Source of the DNA: Xylophilus sp. GW821-FHT01B05
GTDB taxonomy: Bacteria > Pseudomonadota > Gammaproteobacteria > Burkholderiales > Burkholderiaceae_C
Assembly: GCA_038961845.1 (NCBI GenBank)
Contig: CP152408.1
Span: forward strand, 1,178,001 to 1,242,000
DNA length: 64,000 nt
Direction: 5' to 3'
Positions 43,700-52,674 of the stretch are shown here, in pieces. The notes under the pieces are model-generated. The model was not told where the DNA came from. It saw only the letters and a program-made list of their open reading frames with translations, and ran no database searches. The translations under genes and the position numbers were made by a program. Every line of letters starts with the position of its first letter. The first letter of the stretch is position 1.

Positions 43700-44755
43700 A
43701 TGCAGATCGGCTCCATTCCCCTGCCGAACCGACTGTTCGCCGCCCCTATGGCGGGCGTGACGGACCGGCCCTTCCGCATGCTGTGCAAGTCGCTGGGCGC
43801 GGGCTACGCGGTGAGCGAGATGGTCACCTCGCGGCGCGACCTGTGGAACAGCCTGAAGACCTCGCGCCGCGCCAACCACGAGGGCGAGACGGCGCCCATC
43901 GCCGTGCAGATCGCCGGCACCGACGCCGCCATGATGGCCGAGGCCGCGGCCTACAACATCGACCGTGGCGCGCAGATCATCGACATCAACATGGGCTGCC
44001 CGGCCAAGAAGGTCTGCAACAAGTGGGCCGGCTCGGCGCTGATGCAGGACGAGCCGCTGGCGCTGTCCATCGTCGAGGCGGTGGTGGCTGCGGCCGCGCC
44101 GCACGGCGTGCCGGTCACGCTCAAGATGCGCACCGGCTGGTCGGCCGAACACAAGAACGCCGTGGCCATTGCGCGCGCCGCTGAAGCCGCCGGCGTGCAG
44201 ATGCTGACCGTGCACGGCCGCACGCGCGAGCAGGGCTACCGCGGCCTGGCCGAGTACGACACCATCGCCGCCGTCAAGGCTGCGGTGCGCATCCCGGTGG
44301 TCGCCAACGGCGACATCAACACCCCAGAGAAGGCCCGCGACGTGCTCGCGGCCACCGGCGCCGACGCCATCATGATCGGCCGCGCGGCCCAGGGCCGGCC
44401 CTGGATCTTCCGCGAGATCGGCCACTTCCTCGCCACCGGCGAGCACCTGGCGCCGCCCCTGGTGGCCGAGGTGCGCCGCCTGCTGCTGGACCACCTGCAA
44501 GAGCACTACCTGCTGTATGGCGAGCTGACCGGCGTGCGCAGCGCACGCAAGCACATCGGCTGGTATGTGCGCGGCCTGCCTGGCGGCGAAGAGTTTCGCG
44601 CCCGCATGAACCTGCTGGACGACTGCGCCGCGCAGTTGCAGGCCGTGGGCGACTATTTCGAGGTACTGGGAACCACCACCGACCGCATGCCGGCACAAGC
44701 CGCAGGCGACACCGGGGTGGATGAGGCGGAAGCGGCGCTTGAGGCTGCGACCTGA
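43700..44755 (+). CDS. dusB: tRNA-dihydrouridine synthase B
   Basis: This is a 351-residue FMN enzyme that reduces uridine in the tRNA D-loop. It has LFAAPMAGVTDRPFR, the tRNA-binding block DINMGCPAKKVCNKWAGSALM with the catalytic cysteine, and the FMN-phosphate segments VHGRTREQGYRG and VVANGDINTPEKARDVLAATGADAIMIGRAAQGRPWIF. The dusB-fis-purH order is the same as in many proteobacteria, where dusB precedes fis in an operon. The C-terminal tail (TTDRMPAQAAGDT...) is lineage-specific. Confidence 0.96.
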   Translation: MQIGSIPLPNRLFAAPMAGVTDRPFRMLCKSLGAGYAVSEMVTSRRDLWNSLKTSRRANHEGETAPIAVQIAGTDAAMMAEAAAYNIDRGAQIIDINMGCPAKKVCNKWAGSALMQDEPLALSIVEAVVAAAAPHGVPVTLKMRTGWSAEHKNAVAIARAAEAAGVQMLTVHGRTREQGYRGLAEYDTIAAVKAAVRIPVVANGDINTPEKARDVLAATGADAIMIGRAAQGRPWIFREIGHFLATGEHLAPPLVAEVRRLLLDHLQEHYLLYGELTGVRSARKHIGWYVRGLPGGEEFRARMNLLDDCAAQLQAVGDYFEVLGTTTDRMPAQAAGDTGVDEAEAALEAAT

Positions 44756-44782
44756 CAAAAGAATGACGAAGAAAGCACAAGA

Positions 44783-45019
44783 ATGAGCAAGCAAAACATC
44801 GAAGAATGCATACGCGACAGCCTGCAAGGCTATTTCCGGGATCTGGGGGGCGAGCAGCCGCATGGCATGTACGACATGCTGATCCAGGTCATGGAAAAGC
44901 CGCTGCTGGAAGTGGTCATGACCGAAGCCGCACACAACCAGTCACGCGCCGCCGACTGGCTGGGGCTGAACCGCAATACCTTGCGTAAAAAATTGGTCGA
45001 GCACAACCTCTTGAAGTAG
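44783..45019 (+). CDS. fis: Fis-family DNA-binding protein
   Basis: This is a 78-residue nucleoid protein. The C-terminal helix-turn-helix MTEAAHNQSRAADWLGLNRNTLRKKLVEHNLLK is the Fis/NtrC-type recognition unit. The N-terminus is shorter than in enteric Fis (98 residues), as is usual in betaproteobacteria, and may lack the full beta-hairpin arm. It begins 27 bases after dusB and is probably cotranscribed. Confidence 0.95.
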   Translation: MSKQNIEECIRDSLQGYFRDLGGEQPHGMYDMLIQVMEKPLLEVVMTEAAHNQSRAADWLGLNRNTLRKKLVEHNLLK

Positions 45020-45030
45020 CCGCGCAGGGA

Positions 45031-45124
45031 ATAGCTGCCCCCCCAGGCTACGCACTACGTGTCTTCGCCAGCCCCCTTGCAGGGGGCAGTACCAGCGGCC
45101 CGGCAAAGCCGGTTCCGCGGTACT
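45031..45124. repeat. Stem-loop cluster between fis and purH
   Basis: Two hairpins can form. GCCCCCTTGCAGGGGGC (45071-45087) is a perfect palindrome. AGTACCAGCGG (45088-45098) pairs with CCGCGGTACT (45115-45124), with CCGGC/GCCGG inside. There is no T-run, so it is not a typical terminator. It may be a repeat or a processing site within the transcript. Confidence 0.5.
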
Positions 45125-45159
45125 CCTGAATAGCGTCTTTCCGAACCTTTAAAAATCAT

Positions 45160-46746
45160 ATGGCCCTGACCGCACTCCTCTCCGTGTCTGACAAGACCGG
45201 CATCGTTGACTTCGCCCGTGCCCTGCACGGCCTGGGCATTCGCCTGCTCTCCACCGGCGGCACGGCACAGCTGCTGGCCAAGGAAGGCCTGCCGGTCACC
45301 GAAGTGGCCGAGGTCACCGGCTTCCCGGAAATGCTCGACGGCCGCGTCAAGACCCTGCACCCCAAGGTGCACGGCGGCCTGCTGGCCCGGCGCGATGTGC
45401 CCGAGCACATGGCGGCACTGAAGGCGCACGGCATCGACACCATCGACCTGCTGGTGGTCAACCTCTACCCGTTCGAAGCCACCGTGGCCAAGCCCGGCTG
45501 CACGCTGGAAGACGCCATCGAGAACATCGACATCGGCGGCCCGGCCATGGTGCGCAGCGCCGCCAAGAACTGGAAGGACGTGGGCGTGCTGACCGACGCC
45601 TCGCAGTACCCCACGGCGCTGGCCGAGCTGCAAGCCAGCGGCAAGCTCGCCGACAAGACCAAGTTCGCGTTCTCGGTGGCCGCCTTCAACCGCATCGCCC
45701 AGTACGACGCGGCCATCAGCAACCACCTGTCTTCCCTGCTGGAAGACGGCACGCCTTCGGCCTTCCCGGCGCAGAGCAACAGCAACTTCATCAAGCTGCA
45801 AGACCTGCGCTACGGCGAGAACCCGCACCAAAAGGCCGCCTTCTACCGCGACCTGTACCCGGCACCGGGCTCGCTGGTCACGGCCAAGCAGCTGCAGGGC
45901 AAGGAGCTGAGCTACAACAACATCGCCGACGCCGACGCCGCCTGGGAATGCGTCAAGAGCTTCGACGCGCCGGCCTGCGTCATCGTCAAGCATGCCAACC
46001 CCTGCGGCGTGGCGGTGGGCGCTGATCCGTTGGATGCGTATTCCAAGGCCTTGAAGACCGACCCGACCTCGGCCTTCGGCGGCATCATTGCCTTCAACCG
46101 GCCGCTGGACGCGGCGGCTGCGCAGGCCGTGGTCAAGCAGTTCGTCGAAGTGCTGATGGCACCCGCTGTCACGCCTGAGGCGCTGGAAGTGTTCAAGGGC
46201 AAGGTCAACGTGCGCATCCTGGAGATCTCGCTCGACGGCGTGCAGCGCGACGGCAAGACCGCCTGGGCGCGCGGCCAGAACGCACAGGACGTGAAGCGCA
46301 TCGGCTCCGGCCTGCTGGTGCAGAGCGCCGACAACCACGAGCTGACGCTGGCCGACCTGAAGGTCGTCACCAAGCTGCAGCCCACGCCGCAGCAACTGCA
46401 AGACCTGCTGTTCGCCTGGAAGGTCGCCAAGTACGTCAAGAGCAATGCCATCGTCTTCTGCAAGGACGGCATGACCATGGGCGTGGGCGCGGGCCAGATG
46501 AGCCGGCTCGACTCCGCCCGCATCGCCAGCATCAAGGCCGAGCACGCCGGCCTGACCCTGGCCGGCACGGCCGTGGCGAGCGACGCCTTCTTCCCCTTCC
46601 GCGACGGCCTGGACGTGGTGGTGGATGCGGGTGCGACCAGCGTCATCCACCCGGGCGGCAGCATGCGCGACCAGGAAGTGATCGATGCCGCCGACGAGCG
46701 CGGCGTGGCCATGGTGTTCAGCGGCGTGCGCCACTTCCGGCATTGA
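45160..46746 (+). CDS. purH: Bifunctional AICAR transformylase/IMP cyclohydrolase
   Basis: This is a 528-residue enzyme for the last two steps of IMP synthesis. The N-terminal IMP cyclohydrolase (MGS-like) domain has [34 protein letters not shown] and [17 protein letters not shown]. The C-terminal AICAR transformylase domain has the catalytic Lys-His pair in [15 protein letters not shown] and [14 protein letters not shown]. The end [31 protein letters not shown] is canonical. The length matches the family. Confidence 0.97.
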   Translation: MALTALLSVSDKTGIVDFARALHGLGIRLLSTGGTAQLLAKEGLPVTEVAEVTGFPEMLDGRVKTLHPKVHGGLLARRDVPEHMAALKAHGIDTIDLLVVNLYPFEATVAKPGCTLEDAIENIDIGGPAMVRSAAKNWKDVGVLTDASQYPTALAELQASGKLADKTKFAFSVAAFNRIAQYDAAISNHLSSLLEDGTPSAFPAQSNSNFIKLQDLRYGENPHQKAAFYRDLYPAPGSLVTAKQLQGKELSYNNIADADAAWECVKSFDAPACVIVKHANPCGVAVGADPLDAYSKALKTDPTSAFGGIIAFNRPLDAAAAQAVVKQFVEVLMAPAVTPEALEVFKGKVNVRILEISLDGVQRDGKTAWARGQNAQDVKRIGSGLLVQSADNHELTLADLKVVTKLQPTPQQLQDLLFAWKVAKYVKSNAIVFCKDGMTMGVGAGQMSRLDSARIASIKAEHAGLTLAGTAVASDAFFPFRDGLDVVVDAGATSVIHPGGSMRDQEVIDAADERGVAMVFSGVRHFRH

Positions 46747-46819
46747 GATAGCAGGCCCGGGCTGCTTGGCGGCCCGGGGCGCGCAGGGCGGCAAGCGCCC
46801 GCTATCAATGTCCTTGGTT

Positions 46820-46838
46820 GATATTGATTCTCATTTGA
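46820..46838 (+). promoter_or_regulatory. Fur-box-like site upstream of the sigma/FecR hybrid gene
   Basis: GATATTGATTCTCATTTGA matches the 19-bp Fur consensus GATAATGATAATCATTATC at 13 positions, including both TGAT/TCAT cores. It ends 18 bases before ATG 46857, in an AT-rich patch. This suggests iron-repressed expression, which fits the iron-type receptor downstream. Confidence 0.6.
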
Positions 46839-46856
46839 TGGATATCATTGCCGGCC

Positions 46857-48125
46857 ATGAGCACGCCGGCCCCGTTATCCCTTCTTGACGAATTCCCCCG
46901 CCAATACGATGCGCTGGTGCGCTTCCTGCGCAACCGCACCGGCAGTAGCGACGAAGCGCGCGAGATCGCGCACGACACGTGGTTGCGGCTGGCCGAGCCC
47001 GCTGCGGATGGGCAGGCGCCCGTTGTGCCGGTGCAGGATGCGCGTGCCTATCTCAGCACCGTCGCGGCCCACCTCCTGCTCGACCGCTACCGGCGCGCCA
47101 GCTGGCTGCAGTGCCACACGCAGGACAGCGCGGCCAGCGGCGCCATGGCGTCGCACGTGCCCGATGTGGCCGACGGTCTCATGTACCGCCAGGCGCTCGC
47201 CGCCGTCGAGGCCGTACTGGCCGCGCTGCCGCAACGTGCCCGCGGCGCCTTTGTCGCCCACCGCGTCCACGGGGAAAGCCAGGACGCCATCGCGCAGCGG
47301 TTTGACGTCTCACGCAATACGGTCGAGCGCGACCTGATCCTGGCGGCCGACCGCATCGAGGCCGCGCTGCAGCGCTGGCGTGGTGATGCGCCGCTCGTGC
47401 AGCGCCGGGGCCGTCGCCGGGGGCTTGCATCCTTCCTGGCGCTGGCGGGCGTGACGGTTGGCGGCTCGCTGCTGTGGCGGCACCTGAGCCGCGAGGCGCT
47501 GCGGTGGCAGGCCAGCCTGGTGGCGCGCGGCAGCAGCCTGAGCCAGCCGCTGCCTGACGGCTCCATGCTTGCGCTCGATGTGAAAAGCCGGATCGAGTTC
47601 GCCTACGACGCCCAGCGCCGCAGCGCCCGTTTGCTTGCCGGCGCTGCCTTCTTCGACGTGCAGCACGACACCGCACGTCCCTTCGTGGTGGAGGCGGCAG
47701 GGGTCACCGCCACCGTGCTGGGCACGCGCTTCGGCGTCGAGATCGAGCCGCGTGGTGCCGTGCTCGTACAGGTCGAAGCCGGCCGGGTGCGGGTGGAGCG
47801 CCCCGGTACCACCGCCGTGGTGCTCGGCGTGGGCCAGGGCCTGCGCGTGCTGCCCGACGGCCAGGTGCAGCCCGCGAATGGCGCCGCCGCGTCGTGGCGC
47901 AACGGGGTATTGCACTTCGATGCCGTTCCGCTTGGCGAGGCCGTCGAGCGCCTGGCGCGCTATGCGAGCTTCGAGTTGCACACCGATCCGCGTGTGGCAT
48001 CGCTGCGCATCAGCGGCACCGTCGAAACCGCCCACCTGAGCGATTGGCTGCAGTCACTGCCTGCCGTGCTGCGAGTGCGCGTAGCGCAGGAGGAGGGCGG
48101 CGGTGTGCGGATCGTCGCTCGGTAA
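46857..48125 (+). CDS. Hybrid ECF sigma factor / FecR-like transmembrane anti-sigma protein
   Basis: This 422-residue protein combines two normally separate partners of cell-surface signalling. Residues ~13-80 are sigma region 2 (YDALVRFLRNRTGSSDEAREIAHDTWLRL) and ~112-172 sigma region 4 (LPQRARGAFVAHRVHGESQDAIAQRFDVSRNTVERDL). After a basic stretch (RRGRRRG, 183-189) comes one membrane helix (190-207). A periplasmic FecR domain follows (LPDGSMLALDVKSRIEF; VTATVLGTRFGV, Gly289-Thr290), then a C-terminal SNBP-like domain. The cytoplasmic anti-sigma segment of FecR is missing. Pseudomonas putida IutY is a known protein of this type. The frame is continuous. It lies just before its probable receptor gene. 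ATG 46857 is chosen. Confidence 0.9.
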   Translation: MSTPAPLSLLDEFPRQYDALVRFLRNRTGSSDEAREIAHDTWLRLAEPAADGQAPVVPVQDARAYLSTVAAHLLLDRYRRASWLQCHTQDSAASGAMASHVPDVADGLMYRQALAAVEAVLAALPQRARGAFVAHRVHGESQDAIAQRFDVSRNTVERDLILAADRIEAALQRWRGDAPLVQRRGRRRGLASFLALAGVTVGGSLLWRHLSREALRWQASLVARGSSLSQPLPDGSMLALDVKSRIEFAYDAQRRSARLLAGAAFFDVQHDTARPFVVEAAGVTATVLGTRFGVEIEPRGAVLVQVEAGRVRVERPGTTAVVLGVGQGLRVLPDGQVQPANGAAASWRNGVLHFDAVPLGEAVERLARYASFELHTDPRVASLRISGTVETAHLSDWLQSLPAVLRVRVAQEEGGGVRIVAR

Positions 48126-48221
48126 CGAAAGGGCAGAAAAACTTTCAGGAATCGGCAATCTGGTTCGTCCAGCAGGTTGAGAGCCTTCTTCCAATCTGAC
48201 TTATCTGAGGACGTTTCCAGC

Positions 48222-50594
48222 ATGATTCCGGACTTTCCCTCCCGCCGCCACGCCGTGGCCCGGGCTGCCGTGGCCTTGGGCCTGGCGCTGCAAATCCATT
48301 GCGCAGCCGCCCAGTCGCGGGCCTTCGACATTCCGGCCCAGCCGCTTGCGCCCGCGCTCGCCACCCTGGCCGCGCAGGCGGGCCTGCAGCTCGCGTTCGC
48401 TCCAGATCTGGCGGCTGGCCGGCAGTCGGCCCCGCTGCGCGGCAGCTATGAGTTGGCTGATGCGCTGCGCGCCCTGCTGGCCGGCAGCGGCCTGCAGGGG
48501 CGGGTGCAAGGGCGCACGCTGGTGGTGGAGCCGGTGGCACCGGCGGCCCGGGCGCTGGGCGAGGTGACGGTGAGCGCCGAGGCCGAGCGCAGCGGCGCCA
48601 CTGAAGGCACAGGCTCCTACGCTGCAGGCAGCGTTGCCAGCGCCACCGGTCTGAATCTTTCGCTGCGCGAAACACCGCAGTCGGTCAGCGTGGTCACGCG
48701 CCAGCAGATCGAGGACCAGGGCTACATCACGGCCGATGACGCCCTGGCCAGCGTGACGGGCGTTCATGGGCTTGCCTGGGATACCAAGCGAACCTATTAC
48801 TGGGTGCGCGGTTTCTCGGTGGACCGGGTTTCCTACGATGGCGTTGTCAGCAATTCCTTCAGCGGCGGCAGCTATGGCGACACGGCGCAGGACCTGGAGT
48901 TCTACGACCGCATTGAAGTGGTGCGTGGCGCCACCGGTTTGCTGACCGGCGCGGGCGAGCCCTCGGCCACCATCAACTACGTGCGCAAGCGCGCCAACAG
49001 CAAAAAGTTCGAGGGCCATGCCGGCGTCAACATCGGCTCCTGGGGCAACCGCCGGGGCCTCGTGGACTTGTCCACGCCATTGACCGCCGACGGGACCGTG
49101 CGCGCGCGATTGGTGGCCGTGGCCCAGGAGAAAAAATCCTTCCTCGACTACTACAAGGACAGCAAGCGCGCGCTCTACGGCGTCGTCGAGGCCGACATCA
49201 CCCCGCAGACGCGGCTGTCGCTAGGCGCGGAGTACCAGAGCGACAAGCCCACCGGCGCGACCTGGGGCGGTCTGCCGCTGCTCTACAGCGACGGCACACG
49301 CACCAACTGGTCGCGCTCGCTGAACGAGGCGCCCCGCTGGGCGTACTGGAATAGCACCAACCGGGCCGTGTTCACCGACCTGGACCATCAATTCGACAAT
49401 GGGTGGAGCCTCAAAGGCAACCTCACCTACCGCGAAATGAACTACGACACCAAGCTGCTCTACCTGCTGGGTGACGTGGACCGCCAGACCGGGGCGGGGC
49501 TGGTGCCCTATGCCTGGAAAGGCGACAGCACCCAGCGGCAGATCACCGGCTCTTTGCAGGCCACTGGCCCGTTCTCGCTGCTGGGGCGTGAGCACGAACT
49601 GATTGTGGGCATCAACAGCGGGCGGCGGCGTGCGCAAGACAACGATTGGAGCGCCGCCAATGTGGCGGCCATCGACGACTTCCGGCAATGGAATGGCTCC
49701 TACCCCGAGCCCACCTGGAGCAGCAACCCGCCCGGCGACACCACCCACACCCGCGAGAACGCTGCCTATGTGGCCGCGCGCCTGTCGGTGGCTGATCCGC
49801 TGAAGCTGATCCTGGGTGGGCGCTTCACCAGTTGGCGCAACACGGTCGCCGGCGAGACGAGCGCCCACCAGAAGTTCGTGCCCTACGCCGGTGCCGTATA
49901 TGACCTGGGCCGAGCCCATTCCGTGTACGCCAGCTACACCGAGATTTTCAATCCCCAGAACTACCGCGACGTCAACCGCAACTACCTCAACCCCACCACT
50001 GGCACCAACTACGAGCTTGGTGTGAAGGGCGCATACCTGGACGGGCGCTTGAACGCCTCGGTCGCTGTCTTCAAGACGCACCAGGACAATGTCGCGGTGC
50101 AGGACGGGACAAACCTGGTGCCAGGCAGCACCAGCTATGCCTATGTGGGCGCCGATGGCGTGAAAAGCCGCGGCATCGAGGCCGAGGTGGCAGGTGAGCC
50201 GCTGCCAGGTCTGAACCTGACCGCCGGCATTTCGCGCACCCTGGCGAAGAACCCGGATGGCTCGGTCTTCTCTCCCTATCTGCCCAAAACCCTCTTCAAG
50301 GCGGGCACGTCCTGGAGGTTGCCTGGTGCATGGCAGCGTCTCACCGTAGGCGGCAACGTCCGGTGGCAGAACCCCACCAGCGCCGATATCACCGTGGCAT
50401 CGGGCACCTACCGCTACGAACACGCCTCGTTCGCGGTCGTTGGCCTCATGGCACGCTACGACGTCTCGCGGCAGTTGTCGGTGCAGCTGAATGCCAACAA
50501 CATCTTCGACAAGAAGTACTGGGCCTACTACTCCAGCCAGGGAACCTATGGTGATCCGCGCAACTTGCTGGTGACGCTGAACTACAAGTTCTGA
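48222..50594 (+). CDS. TonB-dependent siderophore receptor with signalling (STN) domain
   Basis: This is a 790-residue FpvA/FhuE-like outer-membrane receptor. After a signal peptide (VARAAVALGLALQIHCAAAQ), an STN domain (RAFDIPAQPLAPALATLAAQAGLQLAFAPDL to ~100) can contact the FecR-like part of the upstream hybrid protein. The plug has SLRETPQSVSVVTRQQIEDQG and YDRIEVVRGATGLLTGAGEPSATINYVRKR; the barrel ends LLVTLNYKF. A weak ECF-type promoter guess upstream is GGAAT (48148) and CGTC (48166), though the 13-base spacing is short. ATG 48222 is used. The siderophore is unknown, and no biosynthesis genes are nearby. Confidence 0.93.
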   Translation: MIPDFPSRRHAVARAAVALGLALQIHCAAAQSRAFDIPAQPLAPALATLAAQAGLQLAFAPDLAAGRQSAPLRGSYELADALRALLAGSGLQGRVQGRTLVVEPVAPAARALGEVTVSAEAERSGATEGTGSYAAGSVASATGLNLSLRETPQSVSVVTRQQIEDQGYITADDALASVTGVHGLAWDTKRTYYWVRGFSVDRVSYDGVVSNSFSGGSYGDTAQDLEFYDRIEVVRGATGLLTGAGEPSATINYVRKRANSKKFEGHAGVNIGSWGNRRGLVDLSTPLTADGTVRARLVAVAQEKKSFLDYYKDSKRALYGVVEADITPQTRLSLGAEYQSDKPTGATWGGLPLLYSDGTRTNWSRSLNEAPRWAYWNSTNRAVFTDLDHQFDNGWSLKGNLTYREMNYDTKLLYLLGDVDRQTGAGLVPYAWKGDSTQRQITGSLQATGPFSLLGREHELIVGINSGRRRAQDNDWSAANVAAIDDFRQWNGSYPEPTWSSNPPGDTTHTRENAAYVAARLSVADPLKLILGGRFTSWRNTVAGETSAHQKFVPYAGAVYDLGRAHSVYASYTEIFNPQNYRDVNRNYLNPTTGTNYELGVKGAYLDGRLNASVAVFKTHQDNVAVQDGTNLVPGSTSYAYVGADGVKSRGIEAEVAGEPLPGLNLTAGISRTLAKNPDGSVFSPYLPKTLFKAGTSWRLPGAWQRLTVGGNVRWQNPTSADITVASGTYRYEHASFAVVGLMARYDVSRQLSVQLNANNIFDKKYWAYYSSQGTYGDPRNLLVTLNYKF

Positions 50595-50612
50595 CCTCGA
50601 AAGCCACACCGC

Positions 50613-51200
50613 TCAGACCAGCTCCAGGAAGCCGCAGACGGCGTCGATATGCCGCTCAAAATCCGAAATCGCGTGGTCGCCACCCGGCAGCACGGTGCGC
50701 GTAGCGCCGGCGTAGCGGGCGGCCATCTCGCGCCAGTCCAGCACCTCGTCGCCCTGGGTGATGAGGGCGTATTGGCGGGCCGGATCGGCCAGCGGGGGCA
50801 CTTGCAGCGCGCGCAGCTCGTCGACGAATTCCGGGGCGAAGTAGAAGTGCTCTTCCGGCGCATGCCAGGCGGTCTGCTCGCCGATGTAGCGCGCCAGGTC
50901 GCGTGCCGGCTCCACCGCCGGGTTCAGCAGCACGGCCTTGGCGCAGCCGCTGTGCGCCTGCACCCAACTGGCATAGAAGCCGCCAAGCGAGGAGCCCACC
51001 ACGGCCATCGACGCCGCCGGCCAGCCGGCGATGCCTGCGGCGACCATCTCCATGGCCGCGCGCGGCGAGGGCGGCAGTTGTGGGCACCACCAGTGCACCT
51101 GCGGGTGGCGCTGGGCCACGCGCGCGGCCATGAGCCGCGCCTTGGCCGACTGCGGCGAGGAGCGGAAACCGTGTAGATACAAGAGATGGGTGGTGGACAT
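50613..51200 (-). CDS. YqiA/YcfP-family esterase
   Basis: This is a 195-residue small alpha/beta hydrolase. It has the opening HLLYLHGFRSSPQSAKA, the nucleophile elbow VVGSSLGGFYA, the acid in LITQGDEVLDW and the histidine in VLPGGDHAISDFERH. These match YqiA, an esterase with activity on acyl-CoA and short esters. ATG 51200 is the start; the frame continues upstream antisense to rodA without protein-like features. It is divergent from rodA. Confidence 0.92.
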   Translation of the reverse strand: MSTTHLLYLHGFRSSPQSAKARLMAARVAQRHPQVHWWCPQLPPSPRAAMEMVAAGIAGWPAASMAVVGSSLGGFYASWVQAHSGCAKAVLLNPAVEPARDLARYIGEQTAWHAPEEHFYFAPEFVDELRALQVPPLADPARQYALITQGDEVLDWREMAARYAGATRTVLPGGDHAISDFERHIDAVCGFLELV

Positions 51201-51248
51201 AGGCGGTGCTGCGGGCAAATGCGGTTGCGCCCGCAGGATAATCGCCGG

Positions 51249-52403
51249 ATGTCCGCCGTATTCGACAAGCCCTCCTTCGGGAAGAGGCTGCTTCCACTGT
51301 TCCAGGGTTTTGACGGCTGGCTGGCGCTGGCCGTGCTGCTGCTGTGTGCCGCAGGCCTGACGACCATGTATTCCTCTGGCTACGACCACGGCACGCGTTT
51401 TTACGACCACGCGCGCAACATGCTGATTGCCGGCAGCATCATGTTCGTGGTGGCCCAGGTGCCGCCGCAGCGGCTGATGAGCTTTGCCGTACCGCTCTAC
51501 CTGGTGGGGGTGGCGCTGCTGGTGGCGGTGGCGGTGTTTGGCATTACCAAGAAGGGCGCGACCCGCTGGATCAACCTGGGCATCGTGATCCAGCCCAGCG
51601 AGATCCTGAAGATCGCCATGCCGCTGATGCTGGCCTGGTGGTTCCAGAAACGCGAGGGCCAGTTGCGGCCGCTGGACTTCATGGCGGCGGGCCTGCTGCT
51701 GGTAGTGCCGATCGGGCTGATCATGAAGCAGCCGGACCTGGGCACATCGCTGCTGGTGCTGGCCGCGGGGCTGTCGGTGATCTTCTTTGCCGGGCTGTCG
51801 TGGAAGCTGATCCTGCCGCCGGTGCTGATTGCCGCCGTCGGCATTGGCCTGGTGGTCTGGTTCGAGCCGCAGCTGTGCGCCCAGGGCGTGCGCTGGTCGG
51901 TGCTGCACGACTACCAGCAGCAGCGCATCTGCACCCTGCTGGACCCGACCAAAGACCCGCTGGGCAAGGGTTTTCACATCATCCAGGGCATGATTGCCAT
52001 CGGCTCGGGCGGCATCTGGGGCAAGGGCTTCATGGCCGGCACGCAGACGCACCTTGAATTCATCCCCGAGCGCACCACCGATTTCATCTTTGCCGCCTAT
52101 TCCGAGGAATTTGGCCTGCTGGGCAATGCGCTGCTGTTGCTGGGCTTCTTGTTCTTGATCGCGCGCGGCCTGCTGATTGCACTGGAGGCGCCCACGCTGT
52201 TCTCGCGCCTGCTGGCCGGCGCCATGACCATGATCTTCTTCACCTACGCCTTCGTGAACATGGGCATGGTCAGCGGCATCCTGCCGGTGGTGGGCGTGCC
52301 GCTGCCCTTCATCAGCTATGGCGGCACGGCCATGGTCACGCTGGGGCTGGGGCTGGGGATCTTGATGTCGATCGCGCGGGCGCGGCGGCTGATCCAGTCG
52401 TGA
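51249..52403 (+). CDS. rodA: Rod shape-determining peptidoglycan polymerase RodA
   Basis: This 384-residue SEDS-family glycosyltransferase polymerises lipid II with a partner PBP2 during cell elongation. It has about ten membrane helices and the family blocks KGATRWINLGIVIQPSEILKIAMPLMLAWW, LIMKQPDLGTSLLVLAAG, QGMIAIGSGGIWGKGFMAGTQTHLEFIPERTTDFIFA and GVPLPFISYGGTAMVTLGLGLG. The usual mreBCD-mrdA neighbours are not present here. Its stop codon overlaps the first base of a 271-bp repeat element. Confidence 0.95.
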   Translation: MSAVFDKPSFGKRLLPLFQGFDGWLALAVLLLCAAGLTTMYSSGYDHGTRFYDHARNMLIAGSIMFVVAQVPPQRLMSFAVPLYLVGVALLVAVAVFGITKKGATRWINLGIVIQPSEILKIAMPLMLAWWFQKREGQLRPLDFMAAGLLLVVPIGLIMKQPDLGTSLLVLAAGLSVIFFAGLSWKLILPPVLIAAVGIGLVVWFEPQLCAQGVRWSVLHDYQQQRICTLLDPTKDPLGKGFHIIQGMIAIGSGGIWGKGFMAGTQTHLEFIPERTTDFIFAAYSEEFGLLGNALLLLGFLFLIARGLLIALEAPTLFSRLLAGAMTMIFFTYAFVNMGMVSGILPVVGVPLPFISYGGTAMVTLGLGLGILMSIARARRLIQS

Positions 52404-52673
52404 GAACGTGCCTGCCATCTCTATGGGGCCGCGCAAGTGTCTTTGCGGGATGGGATGCAAGGCGCGGTGCGCAGCCAATAGCTCGGCTATTGGCAAGCGC
52501 CGCAACGCCGCAGACCGCCCGCAAAGGCGCTTGCCCGAAGGGTTGGAGTGAAATCGGGCGATTGAGCGCCCCGGCCCCTTGCATGGGCATGAGCCCATGC
52601 GGCGGGATCCGGGCCACCCACTCATCCCGATTGCACTCCAACGCGATCCCCATACAGATGGTAGGCACGTTCT
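52403..52673. repeat. Three-armed nested inverted-repeat element filling the rodA-MFS gap
   Basis: The outer 26-bp inverted repeat (52403-52428 and 52648-52673) has 24 matches. Inside are two further stem-loops. One is 52433-52449/52518-52534 (15 of 17, the two mismatches being G-U compatible), tipped by GCCAATAGC/GCTATTGGC (52474-52482/52486-52494). The other is 52542-52558/52626-52642 (16 of 17), tipped by GCATGGGC/GCCCATGC (52581-52588/52593-52600). Folded, this is a Y-shaped three-way junction. It starts on the last base of the rodA stop and ends two bases before the next ATG. Confidence 0.85.
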
Positions 52674-52674
52674 A

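Noticed and set aside
43580..44935. Minus-strand extension of the DedA-like frame across dusB
   Set aside because: It is antisense to the well-conserved dusB; only the part from 43579 down encodes the membrane protein.
45055..46794. 579-residue minus-strand open frame
   Set aside because: It is the antisense shadow of purH, with no family-like motifs.
46857..48125. Interpretation as two genes, sigma factor plus fecR, joined by a sequencing error
   Set aside because: The frame is continuous, the FecR cytoplasmic domain is absent rather than frameshifted, and the membrane helix follows region 4 directly after a basic linker, which looks like a genuine fusion.
48148..48169. Possible ECF-type promoter GGAAT-N13-CGTC before the siderophore receptor
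   Set aside because: The spacing is about three bases shorter than usual for iron-starvation sigma promoters, so it is not listed as a feature.
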